A DNA stretch of 64,000 bases from Bacteroidales bacterium (GCA_900768685.1 CAAGDX010000024.1:1-64000), one strand, 5' to 3'; shown: positions 6,943 to 16,265, counted from the stretch's first letter. The notes: generated by a model not told the origin, from the sequence alone. A program made the numbers and translations.

Positions 6943-7641
6943 TTACTGGAGCGTACCTGCTTGTGCCTGCTGAATCATCTGCTCGTTTGCAGTGATGTAA
7001 ATTTCCACACGGCGGTTTTGTGCACGACCTTCTGCAGTGTCGTTTGAAGCAACGTAGTTTGCCATTGGCACACCTTCTGCTGTAAGACGAGTGAAGGCAA
7101 CGCCACTGTTCACGAGATAAGACTTAACGGCATTTGAGCGACCGTCTGCAACTCGCTGATTTACAGCCATGCTACCGGTGTTATCCGTAAAACCGAAAAT
7201 TTGTACATTTGTCTGAGGGTTATTGTTCAGAGAAACAGCAAATTGAGACAATTCCGTTTTAGCAGCCTGGCTGAGTTCAGTTCCGTTTGTCGGGAATAGA
7301 ATACCGCTATTAAATGTAACCTTGATTGCCTGGAGACCGTTAGCATCTTGAACCTGCTCAACAGTAGCGGATTCTGCAAGTTGGCGTTCGAGTTCCTGCT
7401 GCTGTTTGTCCATCTTGCGACCGATGAGAGCACCTGCTCCGGCACCTACGCCTGCACCGATTGCACTACCGATAGCAGCACCTTTGCCACCACCAATCAA
7501 TGCACCGATACCTGCACCTACAGCAGCACCGCCGCCACCACCTATTAAGGCGCCTTTACCGGTGTTATTCATTGAACTACAGCCTGTAAGCATCATTGCT
7601 GCCGTCAAAATAGAAATTGAGAAAATTTTAATCTTTTTCAT
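6943..7641 (-). CDS. OmpA-family outer-membrane lipoprotein with glycine-zipper segment
   Basis: 232 residues. A lipoprotein signal peptide ends in the lipobox LTGC-S (Cys about 21), so the mature protein is lipid-anchored. Residues about 30-75 are a glycine-zipper (repeated GAxIGAGxGA), able to insert in or oligomerise at a membrane. Residues about 110-225 form an OmpA-like peptidoglycan-binding domain, with GFTDNTG, an R-S-x-A-V-x-x-Y-L helix and the closing GRAQNRRVEI, whose Asp and Arg contact diaminopimelate. Likely role: tethering the outer membrane to the wall. Monocistronic, with its own promoter and terminator. Confidence 0.9.
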   Translation of the reverse strand: MKKIKIFSISILTAAMMLTGCSSMNNTGKGALIGGGGGAAVGAGIGALIGGGKGAAIGSAIGAGVGAGAGALIGRKMDKQQQELERQLAESATVEQVQDANGLQAIKVTFNSGILFPTNGTELSQAAKTELSQFAVSLNNNPQTNVQIFGFTDNTGSMAVNQRVADGRSNAVKSYLVNSGVAFTRLTAEGVPMANYVASNDTAEGRAQNRRVEIYITANEQMIQQAQAGTLQ

Positions 7642-7686
7642 AATAAAAATGATATTTAATTGTGGATAATTACCCTATTTCGGATG

Positions 7687-7694
7687 CAAAGATA
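7687..7694 (-). promoter_or_regulatory. Bacteroidota-type -7 element for the OmpA-family lipoprotein gene
   Basis: TATCTTTG on the minus strand matches TAnnTTTG, 46 bases before the start codon. The -33 element is not obvious. Confidence 0.6.
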
Positions 7695-7722
7695 ATAATA
7701 CGTCTTCATGTGCGAAAAATTT

Positions 7723-7754
7723 TTTGCAGAATTTTTCAAAAATGCCTAAATTTG
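7723..7754 (+). promoter_or_regulatory. Bacteroidota-type promoter for the EamA permease gene
   Basis: TTTG at 7723-7726, a 20-base spacer, then TAAATTTG at 7747-7754 match the -33/-7 consensus. Transcription from here excludes an upstream in-frame start at 7724 and points to the ATG at 7778. Confidence 0.7.
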
Positions 7755-7777
7755 TAAAAAAATTTAATAGTTCGTGT

Positions 7778-8692
7778 ATGTTAAATCTTTCACAATATAG
7801 TAAAAGCTCTTCCAAGCCATCTTTTCTCTTTCATTTATACGCCTTATTCACAGTGGCAATCTGGGGTGCAACTTTCGTTTCCACCAAAGTGCTGCTGAAT
7901 GCCGGGCTTCATGCCGTGGAGATTTATATTTACAGGTTCGTCCTTGCGTATATCCTCATTTTGCCGTTCTGCAAAAGGCTTTGGGCAAACAATCTGAAAG
8001 ACGAATTGCTTCTGGCACTTGGCGGTTTGACTTCCGGCAGCATTTACTTTATTGCGGAAAACACCGCTCTCAAATACACACTCGTCAGCAATGTGTCACT
8101 CTTGACAAGTATAAGTCCTTTGCTGACCACCCTCCTCATAGGCTTCTTTTACAAGCAGGAAAAGCCAAAAGCGGGAGTATATATCGGTTCTATGGTAGCT
8201 CTCGTTGGTGTAACCCTCGTGGTGTTCAACGGCGGAATGTCTATGCAGATAATGCCCCTTGGCGACCTTATAGCTTTTTCAGCGGCGGTAAGTTGGGCGT
8301 TTTATAGTATTATCATTCGTAAATTAAACGTTGTGTATGACGCATTGTTCATTACACGCAAAACTTTTTTCTACGGTATCGTCACTGCTATTCCATTTCT
8401 CGCCTTTGAGCCTGAAATCTGCGACCCTGCAGTGTTGCTGCAATCAGACGTACTTCTCAACCTCCTGTTTTTAGGCATAGTGGCATCCATGATATGCTAT
8501 TTCATTTGGGCTATAGCAATGAGGGAACTGGGCACTGTAAAGGCGAACAATTATATGTATCTCCAGCCGGTTTTCACCCTTGTTCTTGCTTTCATAGTGC
8601 TTGAGGAAAAAATTTCCATTCTCGGCTATGCCGGCTGTGTACTCATCCTCGTAGGGCTATGGCTCAGCGGAAAGCTCGGAAAGAAAAAATAA
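7778..8692 (+). CDS. EamA/DMT-superfamily permease
   Basis: About 304 residues from the ATG at 7778, chosen because the promoter covers the alternative start at 7724. The protein has ten predicted membrane helices in two EamA repeats. The first repeat begins with the diagnostic AIWGATFVSTKVLL; the second contains DLIAFSAAVSWAFYSII, and the end reads MYLQPVFTLVLAFIVLEEKIS. These proteins are drug/metabolite exporters whose substrate cannot be told from sequence. The gene is followed after 24 bases by the four-gene membrane protein array, possibly in one transcript. Confidence 0.9.
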   Translation: MLNLSQYSKSSSKPSFLFHLYALFTVAIWGATFVSTKVLLNAGLHAVEIYIYRFVLAYILILPFCKRLWANNLKDELLLALGGLTSGSIYFIAENTALKYTLVSNVSLLTSISPLLTTLLIGFFYKQEKPKAGVYIGSMVALVGVTLVVFNGGMSMQIMPLGDLIAFSAAVSWAFYSIIIRKLNVVYDALFITRKTFFYGIVTAIPFLAFEPEICDPAVLLQSDVLLNLLFLGIVASMICYFIWAIAMRELGTVKANNYMYLQPVFTLVLAFIVLEEKISILGYAGCVLILVGLWLSGKLGKKK

Positions 8693-8716
8693 TTTCTTTA
8701 TAAATAATTCATTATC

Positions 8717-10366
8717 ATGAGCAGCTTTTCACTTGCAAATATCCACAGTAGCAAAACGTTCCGCATAGTGGGAACTTTATTGTGTTTTGCCTGTCTTGCA
8801 GCAGTCATAATTTTTTGCTTTTCTCTCCTCAAATACAGTTTTTATCCGGTTGACGAGCCGTACCAGATAATGAATTCCATGGACTACCTTAATAGTCCTC
8901 TCGCACCGCTCACTGCCATTTTGGACCATTTCACAAACAGCCTCTGCGGATACGATATGCTGAGTGCAAAATACGTAGGGTTTATATACACAATCCTTAC
9001 AATGGCAATAAGTTGCGTATATTTTTACAATCGCACTAAACGCTTGAACATATCCGTAATTTTATGCGCTACTCTGATACTATTGACGACATGGAACTTC
9101 AATGCTTCAATGTATATCGGTTGGGACAGGCAGATAATGCTTTTCACAACGGCTGTGCTATTGCTATTCATAAAATACGTTGAAACACAGAAAATTTCCT
9201 ATTTAGTAGCGACATCTTTTGCCACCTGTATCACCGCACTTTGCAGGATTCCGAGCATTTCAATAATTCCAATATTATTTACAATTATCCTGACAAACCA
9301 AAGCGAACAAAACAGAATAAAACACGCTTTTGTATATGCCATAAGCGCCATTGTTTTCGTATTCGCTTTTTTAATGATAATGTACGGTTCTATCGGCAAT
9401 TATGCCTTTTACCTGAAAGCGAATATGATTTCAAATCATGGGATATATGGCCTGATAGGTAATTATTTTGTACATCTTGTGGCAACATTATTCCCCATCT
9501 GTGCCGTTTATTGCACATACAAAGTGCTGACAAAGATGAATGGGCACAACTGCGCAGCCTTTCTTTTCGCTGTTTTTGCCACAATCGTATTCATTTATGA
9601 CATGAGGATAAATATAATCGCTCAAAAATCTTTGAGATTTATCAATGCCTCAATTATGCTTTTGGAATTTGTAGCCATTTACAAATTCTATAAAGAATCA
9701 AAAATCAAGGAATTAGTCATTGTCATTGCGATAGTTCTTGTTTCTTTCACTCCAATTTTGGGGAGTAACACCGGATTACAAAAGTATTTGTCCTACTCCG
9801 TATTCCCAATTCTCTTGTATTTACTAAAGCCACTCATCAATAAAGCATTTATTATAACCTCATTCATTATTATCGTTTCGTCATTGCTTATTATAGCAGA
9901 CAGTGTGATAAACATTAGCGGAAATAGCCGGACAAACGTCACCCAACGCACATACCAACTTGATTTTTACCCTGCAAATGGGCTATATGTCAATCCTGAA
10001 TGCGGGTGCCAAATAAATGAAATCAGACAAGACCTGGAGAATTTCAAAGACAATAAAATTCTCGTTGTCGGAACTTATACGGACCGATATTTCTTTGAAT
10101 GGATATACGATTGCCGCAATGAATACCTCCGCCACGATTTTGAGAATTTCAATAAGTTCAATGAGGAAAAATATATCGACTACGTTGCGGACAAAATCAA
10201 AGACACCAAACAAGATGTAGCCATACTGTACCTCTATAAGTCATACTATTGGAAAGAATGTAGAAATACTTACGAATCCAAGATGTCACAAATGCTTGAA
10301 TCCGAACTAAATCTCGATGTTAAAAAAGACAAGTACGCAATTTTCACAAGTAAGAAAGCAGAGTAA
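8717..10366 (+). CDS. Multi-pass membrane protein, candidate GT-C-type glycosyltransferase (tandem copy 1 of 4)
   Basis: 549 residues with about ten to twelve hydrophobic segments and a soluble C-terminal domain of about 130 residues. After the first helix it has an acidic pair in an extracytoplasmic loop (D46-E47 in YPVDEPYQIMNSMDY), then SPLAPLT, a conserved GWDRQ, CRIPS, a YGS-x5-Y-x-K-x-N loop and GSNTGLQKYLSYS. The DE pair in the first loop, many helices and a C-terminal periplasmic domain resemble GT-C enzymes of the ArnT/PMT type, which use polyprenyl-phosphate sugars. This is inference; no family is firmly recognised. The end contains FFEWIYDCRNEYLRHDF and a conserved SKMSQMLESEL. Six bases separate it from copy 2. 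Confidence 0.7.
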   Translation: MSSFSLANIHSSKTFRIVGTLLCFACLAAVIIFCFSLLKYSFYPVDEPYQIMNSMDYLNSPLAPLTAILDHFTNSLCGYDMLSAKYVGFIYTILTMAISCVYFYNRTKRLNISVILCATLILLTTWNFNASMYIGWDRQIMLFTTAVLLLFIKYVETQKISYLVATSFATCITALCRIPSISIIPILFTIILTNQSEQNRIKHAFVYAISAIVFVFAFLMIMYGSIGNYAFYLKANMISNHGIYGLIGNYFVHLVATLFPICAVYCTYKVLTKMNGHNCAAFLFAVFATIVFIYDMRINIIAQKSLRFINASIMLLEFVAIYKFYKESKIKELVIVIAIVLVSFTPILGSNTGLQKYLSYSVFPILLYLLKPLINKAFIITSFIIIVSSLLIIADSVINISGNSRTNVTQRTYQLDFYPANGLYVNPECGCQINEIRQDLENFKDNKILVVGTYTDRYFFEWIYDCRNEYLRHDFENFNKFNEEKYIDYVADKIKDTKQDVAILYLYKSYYWKECRNTYESKMSQMLESELNLDVKKDKYAIFTSKKAE

Positions 10367-10372
10367 TACGAT

Positions 10373-12016
10373 ATGACATACACAGATTTATCAAACACAA
10401 AAACATTCCGAGTATTAAAAACAGTTTCTTGTTTTGCATTGCTCGTTGCATCAATAGCATTTTGCTTTTCTCTCCTCAAATACAGTTTTTATCCGGTTGA
10501 CGAGCCATACCAGATAATGAATTCCATGGACTACCTTAATAGTCCTCTCGCACCGCTCACTGCAATATTGGACCATTTCACAAACAGCCTCTGCGGATAT
10601 GAATATCTGAAAATGAAATATGTGGCATTTGGGTACAATATTCTTGCTGTTTTTGCCGGGTGCATCTACTTTTACACACATACAAAAAAACTTAATTTAT
10701 CACTTTTGCTCTGTTCTTTCTCCACCCTTTTGTTTTTAATTTCCGATATGTATAATTGGATTGGGTGGGACAGACAAACAGTGCTGTTTACGGCATTATG
10801 CCTTGTGTCTTTTTTATATTATTTGGAAAAAGGGAACATTTGGCTACTTGCCATTACCGCATTTTTTGCATCAGTTGATTGTCTTTGCAGAATTCCCAAT
10901 ATTGCAGTATTTCCTATAATAGCCTGCATAATTTTATTTAAGAAAAATCTTTCCCTGAAATATCGGCTGAGGGATATAGCTATTTTTCTTTTCATATCAG
11001 CAGGACTCATTTTAATGTTTATCTGTGCCGCGTATGGAAGCATCGGCAATTATCTGCTTTCCGTGCAAAAAAACCTCATTCCCAAGCATGAAGCCATTTA
11101 TATTTTATTTGAGTATTTTTTAAGATTTTGCAGTATAACACTCATATCTTTACAACTTTTTGCCATTTATCTGGTATCAAAGAAATTTTGCACAAAATGG
11201 TATTTCACTCTGCTTTTCGCCATTATTTTTTCACTCATATTATTGTATGATATCAGATTCAGAAAAAATCAAATTTTCTCTCCTGTTGAAGGATTGCTTA
11301 TTTCTTCTATTTTCTGCCTTTTTATTTCCGGGTGGTATCGCAATTTTAAGGAAAAAGGCTCGCTTTCAATAGTGTTTATTACAATATTCGCTTTTGCACT
11401 TTTGCCTACTATTGGAAGCAATATGGCATTAAAGAAATTGCTACTGATTCCATTCTTACCTATAATCATTTTTTATTCATTACCAGCCATAAACAGATGG
11501 ATGAAAATTGTGAGTGTAATTATTGTAGCAACTTTTGTTTTAGTTCCTGTCTTTGAACTTAAAGAAAATGAAGTGATACATCAAACAAGAAATTACACAA
11601 AACGCACTGCTGTTTTCGATTTTCACCCCGTACAAGGCGTTTACGCCAATCCCAAATGGGCAAGTCATGTTGAAGAAATACGTGCGGATTTGGCGGAATA
11701 CAAAGACAGCGAAGTGATTGTTGCAGGTTCATACATAGACCGTTTCTTCTTTGAGTGGATATATGATTGCCGCAATGAATACTTGCGACACGACTACATG
11801 GACTACAATAGATTCAATGAAGAAAAATACGTTGATTATATTAGCAATAAAATAAAAGACAGCAAGCAAGACGTAGCCGTTTTATATCTTTACAAAACTT
11901 ATTATTGGGAAGAAAGTAACAAGCCTTACGAATCCAAGATGTCGCAAATGCTTGAATCCGAACTAAATCTCGCCGTTAAAAAAGACAGGTACGCAATTTT
12001 CACAAGTAAGGAATAG
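10373..12016 (+). CDS. Multi-pass membrane protein, candidate GT-C-type glycosyltransferase (tandem copy 2 of 4)
   Basis: 547 residues, paralogous to copy 1 along its whole length. DE pair at residues 43-44, GWDRQT, CRIPN and GSNMALKKLL are retained. Its DNA is about 97 percent identical to copy 1 over 143 bases near the 5' end (10460-10602) and about 95 percent over 85 bases at the 3' end (11926-12010), while the membrane core between is far more diverged. Transmembrane topology as in copy 1. It starts 6 bases after copy 1 and ends 6 bases before copy 3, so one transcript is likely. Substrate unknown. Confidence 0.7.
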   Translation: MTYTDLSNTKTFRVLKTVSCFALLVASIAFCFSLLKYSFYPVDEPYQIMNSMDYLNSPLAPLTAILDHFTNSLCGYEYLKMKYVAFGYNILAVFAGCIYFYTHTKKLNLSLLLCSFSTLLFLISDMYNWIGWDRQTVLFTALCLVSFLYYLEKGNIWLLAITAFFASVDCLCRIPNIAVFPIIACIILFKKNLSLKYRLRDIAIFLFISAGLILMFICAAYGSIGNYLLSVQKNLIPKHEAIYILFEYFLRFCSITLISLQLFAIYLVSKKFCTKWYFTLLFAIIFSLILLYDIRFRKNQIFSPVEGLLISSIFCLFISGWYRNFKEKGSLSIVFITIFAFALLPTIGSNMALKKLLLIPFLPIIIFYSLPAINRWMKIVSVIIVATFVLVPVFELKENEVIHQTRNYTKRTAVFDFHPVQGVYANPKWASHVEEIRADLAEYKDSEVIVAGSYIDRFFFEWIYDCRNEYLRHDYMDYNRFNEEKYVDYISNKIKDSKQDVAVLYLYKTYYWEESNKPYESKMSQMLESELNLAVKKDRYAIFTSKE

Positions 12017-12022
12017 TTTTGA

Positions 12023-13645
12023 ATGAATAGTAAAGCAAACAATATTGCCAAGTGCAATGCCGATTCTACAGTTTTAACGGCAGTATCTTTCGTGTTGCTT
12101 TTGGCTACTATTGTTTTCAGCTATTACCTGCGGAAGTACGGACTAAATCTTGCAGATGAATCTTACCAAGCACTTAACTCTCTTGATTATAAGACAAGCC
12201 CTCTTGCTCCTTTGACTGCAATATGGGACCATTTCACAAATGCTCTATGCGGATATAATCTACTGAAAATGAGATATATTGCATGGACTTACAATATTTC
12301 CGCCATACTGCTCGCCGGCACTTTCCTGTACTGCAAAACAAAAAGAAAAAACCTCTCTATTGTGACATGTGCTGCAATAGTGCTACTTTCTGCGATTGAC
12401 GAGCAATTTTCACTTATCGGCTGGGACAGGCAAACCACCCTACTCCTTACAATAATCACCATCCAACTTCTCACACTCGGCAAGCACAAAATAATCACAA
12501 AGATTCTTTTTCTTGCTGCAACGTCTGCATTACTTATTTTGTGTAGAGTGCCAAACGTTGCAGTGGTGCCCATTGCCGCCGTAGTGCTATTGTTTCAAAA
12601 ACGATACCCGATTAAATCACGAATAATGTTTGGTGCACTTTACACTGCCGCAGTAATTGTGATTGTGTATTTGGCAATAATTCTGATGTATGGAAGTATA
12701 TTATCATATATAGGTTATATAAAAGCAAATATTCCGTCAGACCACAGTTTTCAGACTCTTTGCAGATGCTTTCTCGGCAACTGCTACAATGCATCGTCAA
12801 CCATTTATATGGCTTTTCTATCCTGCATTATAAGCATTACATTCATACGCAAAACATGGGCAAAAATTGTGTTTTTTATTGTGGCGGTGCTACTGATAGA
12901 CCATTACAATTCAATATCCGGCACCACGGTTTACTGGTTTGCAATTTTGTTTTTTGCCGAGTTCTCTGCCGTCTATTCTTTGTGGAGAGAGAAAGAATAT
13001 GCGGCTATGGGCAATGTGATTCTTCTCATAATGCTTTCATTCATTCCAATAGCAGGAAGCAATGTAGGATTCACTAAATACTTTATATTTCCGGCAGTTC
13101 CTCTCTTGCTTGCTTTGTATCCAGGCAAAATCAGTTCCGGCTATAAATTAGGCTTGAGTGCAGCAATAGTGCCATTTGTTTGGAGTACACTCGTTGGAGC
13201 ATATTTCCACACTTTTCAAGACAAAGGTTATCCGGATTTGAGTGTCAAAATGGATATTGAGCCTGTGACCGGCATTTACACCACGCCGGAAAGAGCGGAA
13301 TACATCAGCACTATTGTTCAAAAGGCAGAAGAGTATGCAAGTGAAGACATAATAGTGATAGCACCACGTTTTTGCAGATACTTTTTTGAATGGAAATTTG
13401 CATATAAAAACGAATTTTTGCGACATAATTGGGACGAAAACGATTTTTTCAACGATGAGGAATATGTCAAGCACATCGCTGAAAAAACAGCTTCAAAAAA
13501 GGGCGTTTCAGTACTTTACATTTATAAAGGAGAAGGTGCATATTTCCGAAAAGAACAGGTATTTGACACGAAAATGTCTCAATTGCTGAGTGATTCACTA
13601 TCTTTGCAGTACAAAAACGAATATTTCGCAATTTTCACAAAGTAA
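12023..13645 (+). CDS. Multi-pass membrane protein, candidate GT-C-type glycosyltransferase (tandem copy 3 of 4)
   Basis: 540 residues, same architecture: DE pair at 45-46 (NLADESYQALNSLDY), SPLAPLTAIWDHFTN, GWDRQTTLL, CRVPNVA, YGS loop, GSNVGFTKYF, and a C-terminal domain with FFEWKFAYKNEFLRHNW and TKMSQLLSDSL. It is a more distant paralogue of copies 1 and 2, with no long near-identical DNA tracts. The invariant residues shared by all four copies are the best guide to the active site. Confidence 0.7.
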   Translation: MNSKANNIAKCNADSTVLTAVSFVLLLATIVFSYYLRKYGLNLADESYQALNSLDYKTSPLAPLTAIWDHFTNALCGYNLLKMRYIAWTYNISAILLAGTFLYCKTKRKNLSIVTCAAIVLLSAIDEQFSLIGWDRQTTLLLTIITIQLLTLGKHKIITKILFLAATSALLILCRVPNVAVVPIAAVVLLFQKRYPIKSRIMFGALYTAAVIVIVYLAIILMYGSILSYIGYIKANIPSDHSFQTLCRCFLGNCYNASSTIYMAFLSCIISITFIRKTWAKIVFFIVAVLLIDHYNSISGTTVYWFAILFFAEFSAVYSLWREKEYAAMGNVILLIMLSFIPIAGSNVGFTKYFIFPAVPLLLALYPGKISSGYKLGLSAAIVPFVWSTLVGAYFHTFQDKGYPDLSVKMDIEPVTGIYTTPERAEYISTIVQKAEEYASEDIIVIAPRFCRYFFEWKFAYKNEFLRHNWDENDFFNDEEYVKHIAEKTASKKGVSVLYIYKGEGAYFRKEQVFDTKMSQLLSDSLSLQYKNEYFAIFTK

Positions 13646-13650
13646 ATATT

Positions 13651-15306
13651 ATGGAACAAAGTAAAACACGTACTTTTGTGCTACCATATTTATGGACTTC
13701 GCTATGCGTATTGGCATTTATAACTTCTGCACTTATTGCCGGATACATGCTCAGGTACTTTATAAACTATTCTGATGAGCCATACCAGATTCTCAACTCT
13801 CTGGACTATAAAAACAGTCCTTTGGCTCCTCTCACTGCCATTATGGATAGCATTACCAATCGCCTTTTTGACTATCAAATACTCAAACTGCGATATGTGG
13901 CTTTTTGCTATACAATGCTGAGTATTATACTCTCCGGCTGGTACTTTGCTAAAAAAACAGGCAAAATAAATATTTCGCTCATTCTTTGTTCTATACTCAC
14001 CTTACTGACAATACGAAACCTCAACGTAACTCTTATCGGCTGGGACAGACAAACCATGCTTTTTGTCACAATACTGGCAATTTCCACAATTGAGTTTTTT
14101 GAGACAGGCAAAAAGAAATATTTAGTTTTGTGTGCCGTTTTCGCTGCAGTTGCCACACTTTGCAGAATTCCATCTGTTGCATCTTTGGCATTCATTCCGG
14201 CTCTGATTTTATGGAAATCCGATGATACACTAAAGCAAAAAGCAAAAGATATTGCTCTTTTCTTAGTAATTTCACTTGCAATTATTATTGGTGCCTTGTT
14301 GCTGATGTATGGCAGTTTATTTGAGTATGTTTCTTACTTGAAAGCAAACCTAATTTCTAAACATAGCACGTCTATTTTGTTTTTTTACATTTTTTATTTT
14401 TACAATAGCCTTAAACTCTGCCTTTTTTATGCAGTTTTTTACTTTGCTACAAAAAAAATAAAAAACAAGTGGATATATTTCTGTTTAAGCATACTCTTTA
14501 CAGGACTTATGATTTTGCATATAAACAGAAAAATGGTTGATTTTCAATATTTAAATGGAATGGCTTGGATATCCGTAATAATTTTTATAGAACTTGCCAT
14601 GCTGATAAAATTCCGCAAAAATCTTAGGTCCGGCAAAGGATTGGCAACTATCGCACTGATAATTCTTTCCACAATACCTATGCTCGGCAGCAATGTCGGC
14701 ATTTCTAAATACCTGTCATACACTGCAATACCCATTGCATTTTCTATTTATTACCCTTATATAAACAAACGTAAGTTTTTATTCGGTACTTGCATCTCTA
14801 TCATTATATTTACTTGCACCATTCTATATATGGGGCAGAACTTCTATTTTGGTACTCCTTCAGAACAAACCTCTGTTATATCTCAAGGCAAATTAAAGGG
14901 CATACACTGCACACCGGAAGATTGCAAAATGATAGATGAAATATTTATCAATTTCACACCGCGAATGTCTGAACATAACATTGTTGTTTGCAGAAACGAA
15001 GGTCTCTTTTATTTTGAATTGGAATTTAATGCTATTGACAAAGTTCGGCGACATGATTGGGCTGAAATTTCTTTTGATAACGACGAATATGTAGCACGAA
15101 TCCGAAATCAGATAAGGGAGAATAAATCCTCCACATCAGTTTTAGCGATTTACAGCATTATCTGCAGTAGCAGTTCTCCGGACAGCAAAATGGCTAAAAT
15201 GCTGAATGAGGAACTTGAACTCGCCGTTTCTGATGAACGTTACGCTATTTATGTTCCCAAAAAGCACGGCGAAGCCTTGCAGAATGAGACAGAGATGACA
15301 GATTAG
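13651..15306 (+). CDS. Multi-pass membrane protein, candidate GT-C-type glycosyltransferase (tandem copy 4 of 4)
   Basis: 551 residues with the shared signatures: DE pair at 42-43 (NYSDEPYQILNSLDY), SPLAPLTAIMDSITN, GWDRQTMLF, CRIPSVA, YGS loop, GSNVGISKYLSYT, and a C-terminal domain ending SKMAKMLNEELELAVSDERYAIY. The FFEW segment of the other copies is altered to FYFELEF, so the C-terminal domain has diverged. The stop overlaps the stop of the convergent M23-like gene. Confidence 0.7.
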   Translation: MEQSKTRTFVLPYLWTSLCVLAFITSALIAGYMLRYFINYSDEPYQILNSLDYKNSPLAPLTAIMDSITNRLFDYQILKLRYVAFCYTMLSIILSGWYFAKKTGKINISLILCSILTLLTIRNLNVTLIGWDRQTMLFVTILAISTIEFFETGKKKYLVLCAVFAAVATLCRIPSVASLAFIPALILWKSDDTLKQKAKDIALFLVISLAIIIGALLLMYGSLFEYVSYLKANLISKHSTSILFFYIFYFYNSLKLCLFYAVFYFATKKIKNKWIYFCLSILFTGLMILHINRKMVDFQYLNGMAWISVIIFIELAMLIKFRKNLRSGKGLATIALIILSTIPMLGSNVGISKYLSYTAIPIAFSIYYPYINKRKFLFGTCISIIIFTCTILYMGQNFYFGTPSEQTSVISQGKLKGIHCTPEDCKMIDEIFINFTPRMSEHNIVVCRNEGLFYFELEFNAIDKVRRHDWAEISFDNDEYVARIRNQIRENKSSTSVLAIYSIICSSSSPDSKMAKMLNEELELAVSDERYAIYVPKKHGEALQNETEMTD

Positions 15307-16142
15307 AAAGGAATATATTCCAGCGGATTGAGTGCCGTGCCGTTTCGCCAAAGTTCTAAGGTGAGCAGATGCCTGCTTGAAGACATTGCACCAAGACGAC
15401 TACCGGCATTAACCTTATCACCCACAGACACATACACTGCTGAAAGTCCTATATAAACCGACAAGAAATCTTGCGGATGCTGAACTATAACTGCAATGCC
15501 GGAATTTGGGACATAGTACTGTGCCACCACCGTTCCGCGATAAATAGAGGACACAGGTGCATTTAGTGCCGCTACGAGTGTAACACCCTTGTTTGCCGCC
15601 GTTTCACTCTGCACTTTTGCTCCTACCACAGGCACAAAAAAGGTCATACCCTCCGCCGCAATCGGTGAGAGAACGGAGAGATTATATTTTTGCCGCTGCT
15701 CATACTGCTTCACAAATTTGCGTTCCGCCTCAGACGTAGGCAAAATGGAGTCCGCTGTGAGCACGTTCACACTGTCACGCCGCATTTCCGGAATCACCGT
15801 CTCAATGCTGTCCGACATTATGGCAACGATGTTTTCCAAATAGTCGTTTTGAATAGCCGCCACAGTGGAGAGAGAGTCCACTTTAAGCGAAAGATTTTCG
15901 TAAGACTCCCGTTCATCGCTCTTTATAAATCCCGGGAGGAGCGATTTCACAGGCGTGAAAGCCACCACGGCTATACCTATGACAATAGCCGCAAAAAGTG
16001 CCACAACGGCAATCATCGCAACCCTCTTTACCGTGAGTTTTATGCCCCAAACCTCCTCAAAACAGTTGAGATTCTGCAGCGAAAGTCGCCATAACTTGGG
16101 AGCATCTTTTATTTCAGTATTATTATCATTTTTGTCTGCCAT
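15303..16142 (-). CDS. LytM/M23-fold membrane protein with degenerate active site
   Basis: About 279 residues from the ATG at 16142. A TTG/ATG reading from 16178 would start upstream of the promoter. One transmembrane helix (about 40-62), a helical stalk (75-170) and a C-terminal LytM beta domain (about 185-279: RGTVVAQYYVPNSGIAVIVQHPQDFLSVYIGLSAVYVSVGDKVNAGSRLG ... ELWRNGTALNPLEYIPF). The zinc ligands of active M23 endopeptidases appear lost: the H-x-H before ELW reads L-L-T, and the H-x-G-x-D near the start of the domain is absent. This suggests a regulator of other wall hydrolases in the manner of EnvC, anchored in the inner membrane. Divergent from pfp. Confidence 0.8.
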   Translation of the reverse strand: MADKNDNNTEIKDAPKLWRLSLQNLNCFEEVWGIKLTVKRVAMIAVVALFAAIVIGIAVVAFTPVKSLLPGFIKSDERESYENLSLKVDSLSTVAAIQNDYLENIVAIMSDSIETVIPEMRRDSVNVLTADSILPTSEAERKFVKQYEQRQKYNLSVLSPIAAEGMTFFVPVVGAKVQSETAANKGVTLVAALNAPVSSIYRGTVVAQYYVPNSGIAVIVQHPQDFLSVYIGLSAVYVSVGDKVNAGSRLGAMSSSRHLLTLELWRNGTALNPLEYIPF

Positions 16143-16165
16143 AACGTTATTCAAAAAACATGGCA

Positions 16166-16173
16166 CAAAAATA
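16166..16173 (-). promoter_or_regulatory. -7 element for the LytM-like gene
   Basis: TATTTTTG on the minus strand fits TAnnTTTG, 24 bases before the ATG at 16142. It is back to back with the pfp promoter. Confidence 0.55.
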
Positions 16174-16195
16174 CGCATTTTTCAAAAAAAATCGC

Positions 16196-16203
16196 TAACT
16201 TTG
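16196..16203 (+). promoter_or_regulatory. -7 element for the PPi-phosphofructokinase gene
   Basis: TAACTTTG fits TAnnTTTG exactly and is followed by GC as in many strong Bacteroidota promoters. It lies 63 bases before the start codon. Confidence 0.65.
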
Positions 16204-16265
16204 CAGAAATATTTGCAAATTCCAATAAGTATATATCATACATAAATTATATAACGCATACAATA

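Noticed and set aside
16161..16176. TGGCACAAAAATACGC upstream of pfp as a second sigma-54 site
   Set aside because: The -12 half (TTGC) is missing. The same bases form a TAnnTTTG element on the other strand for the LytM-like gene.
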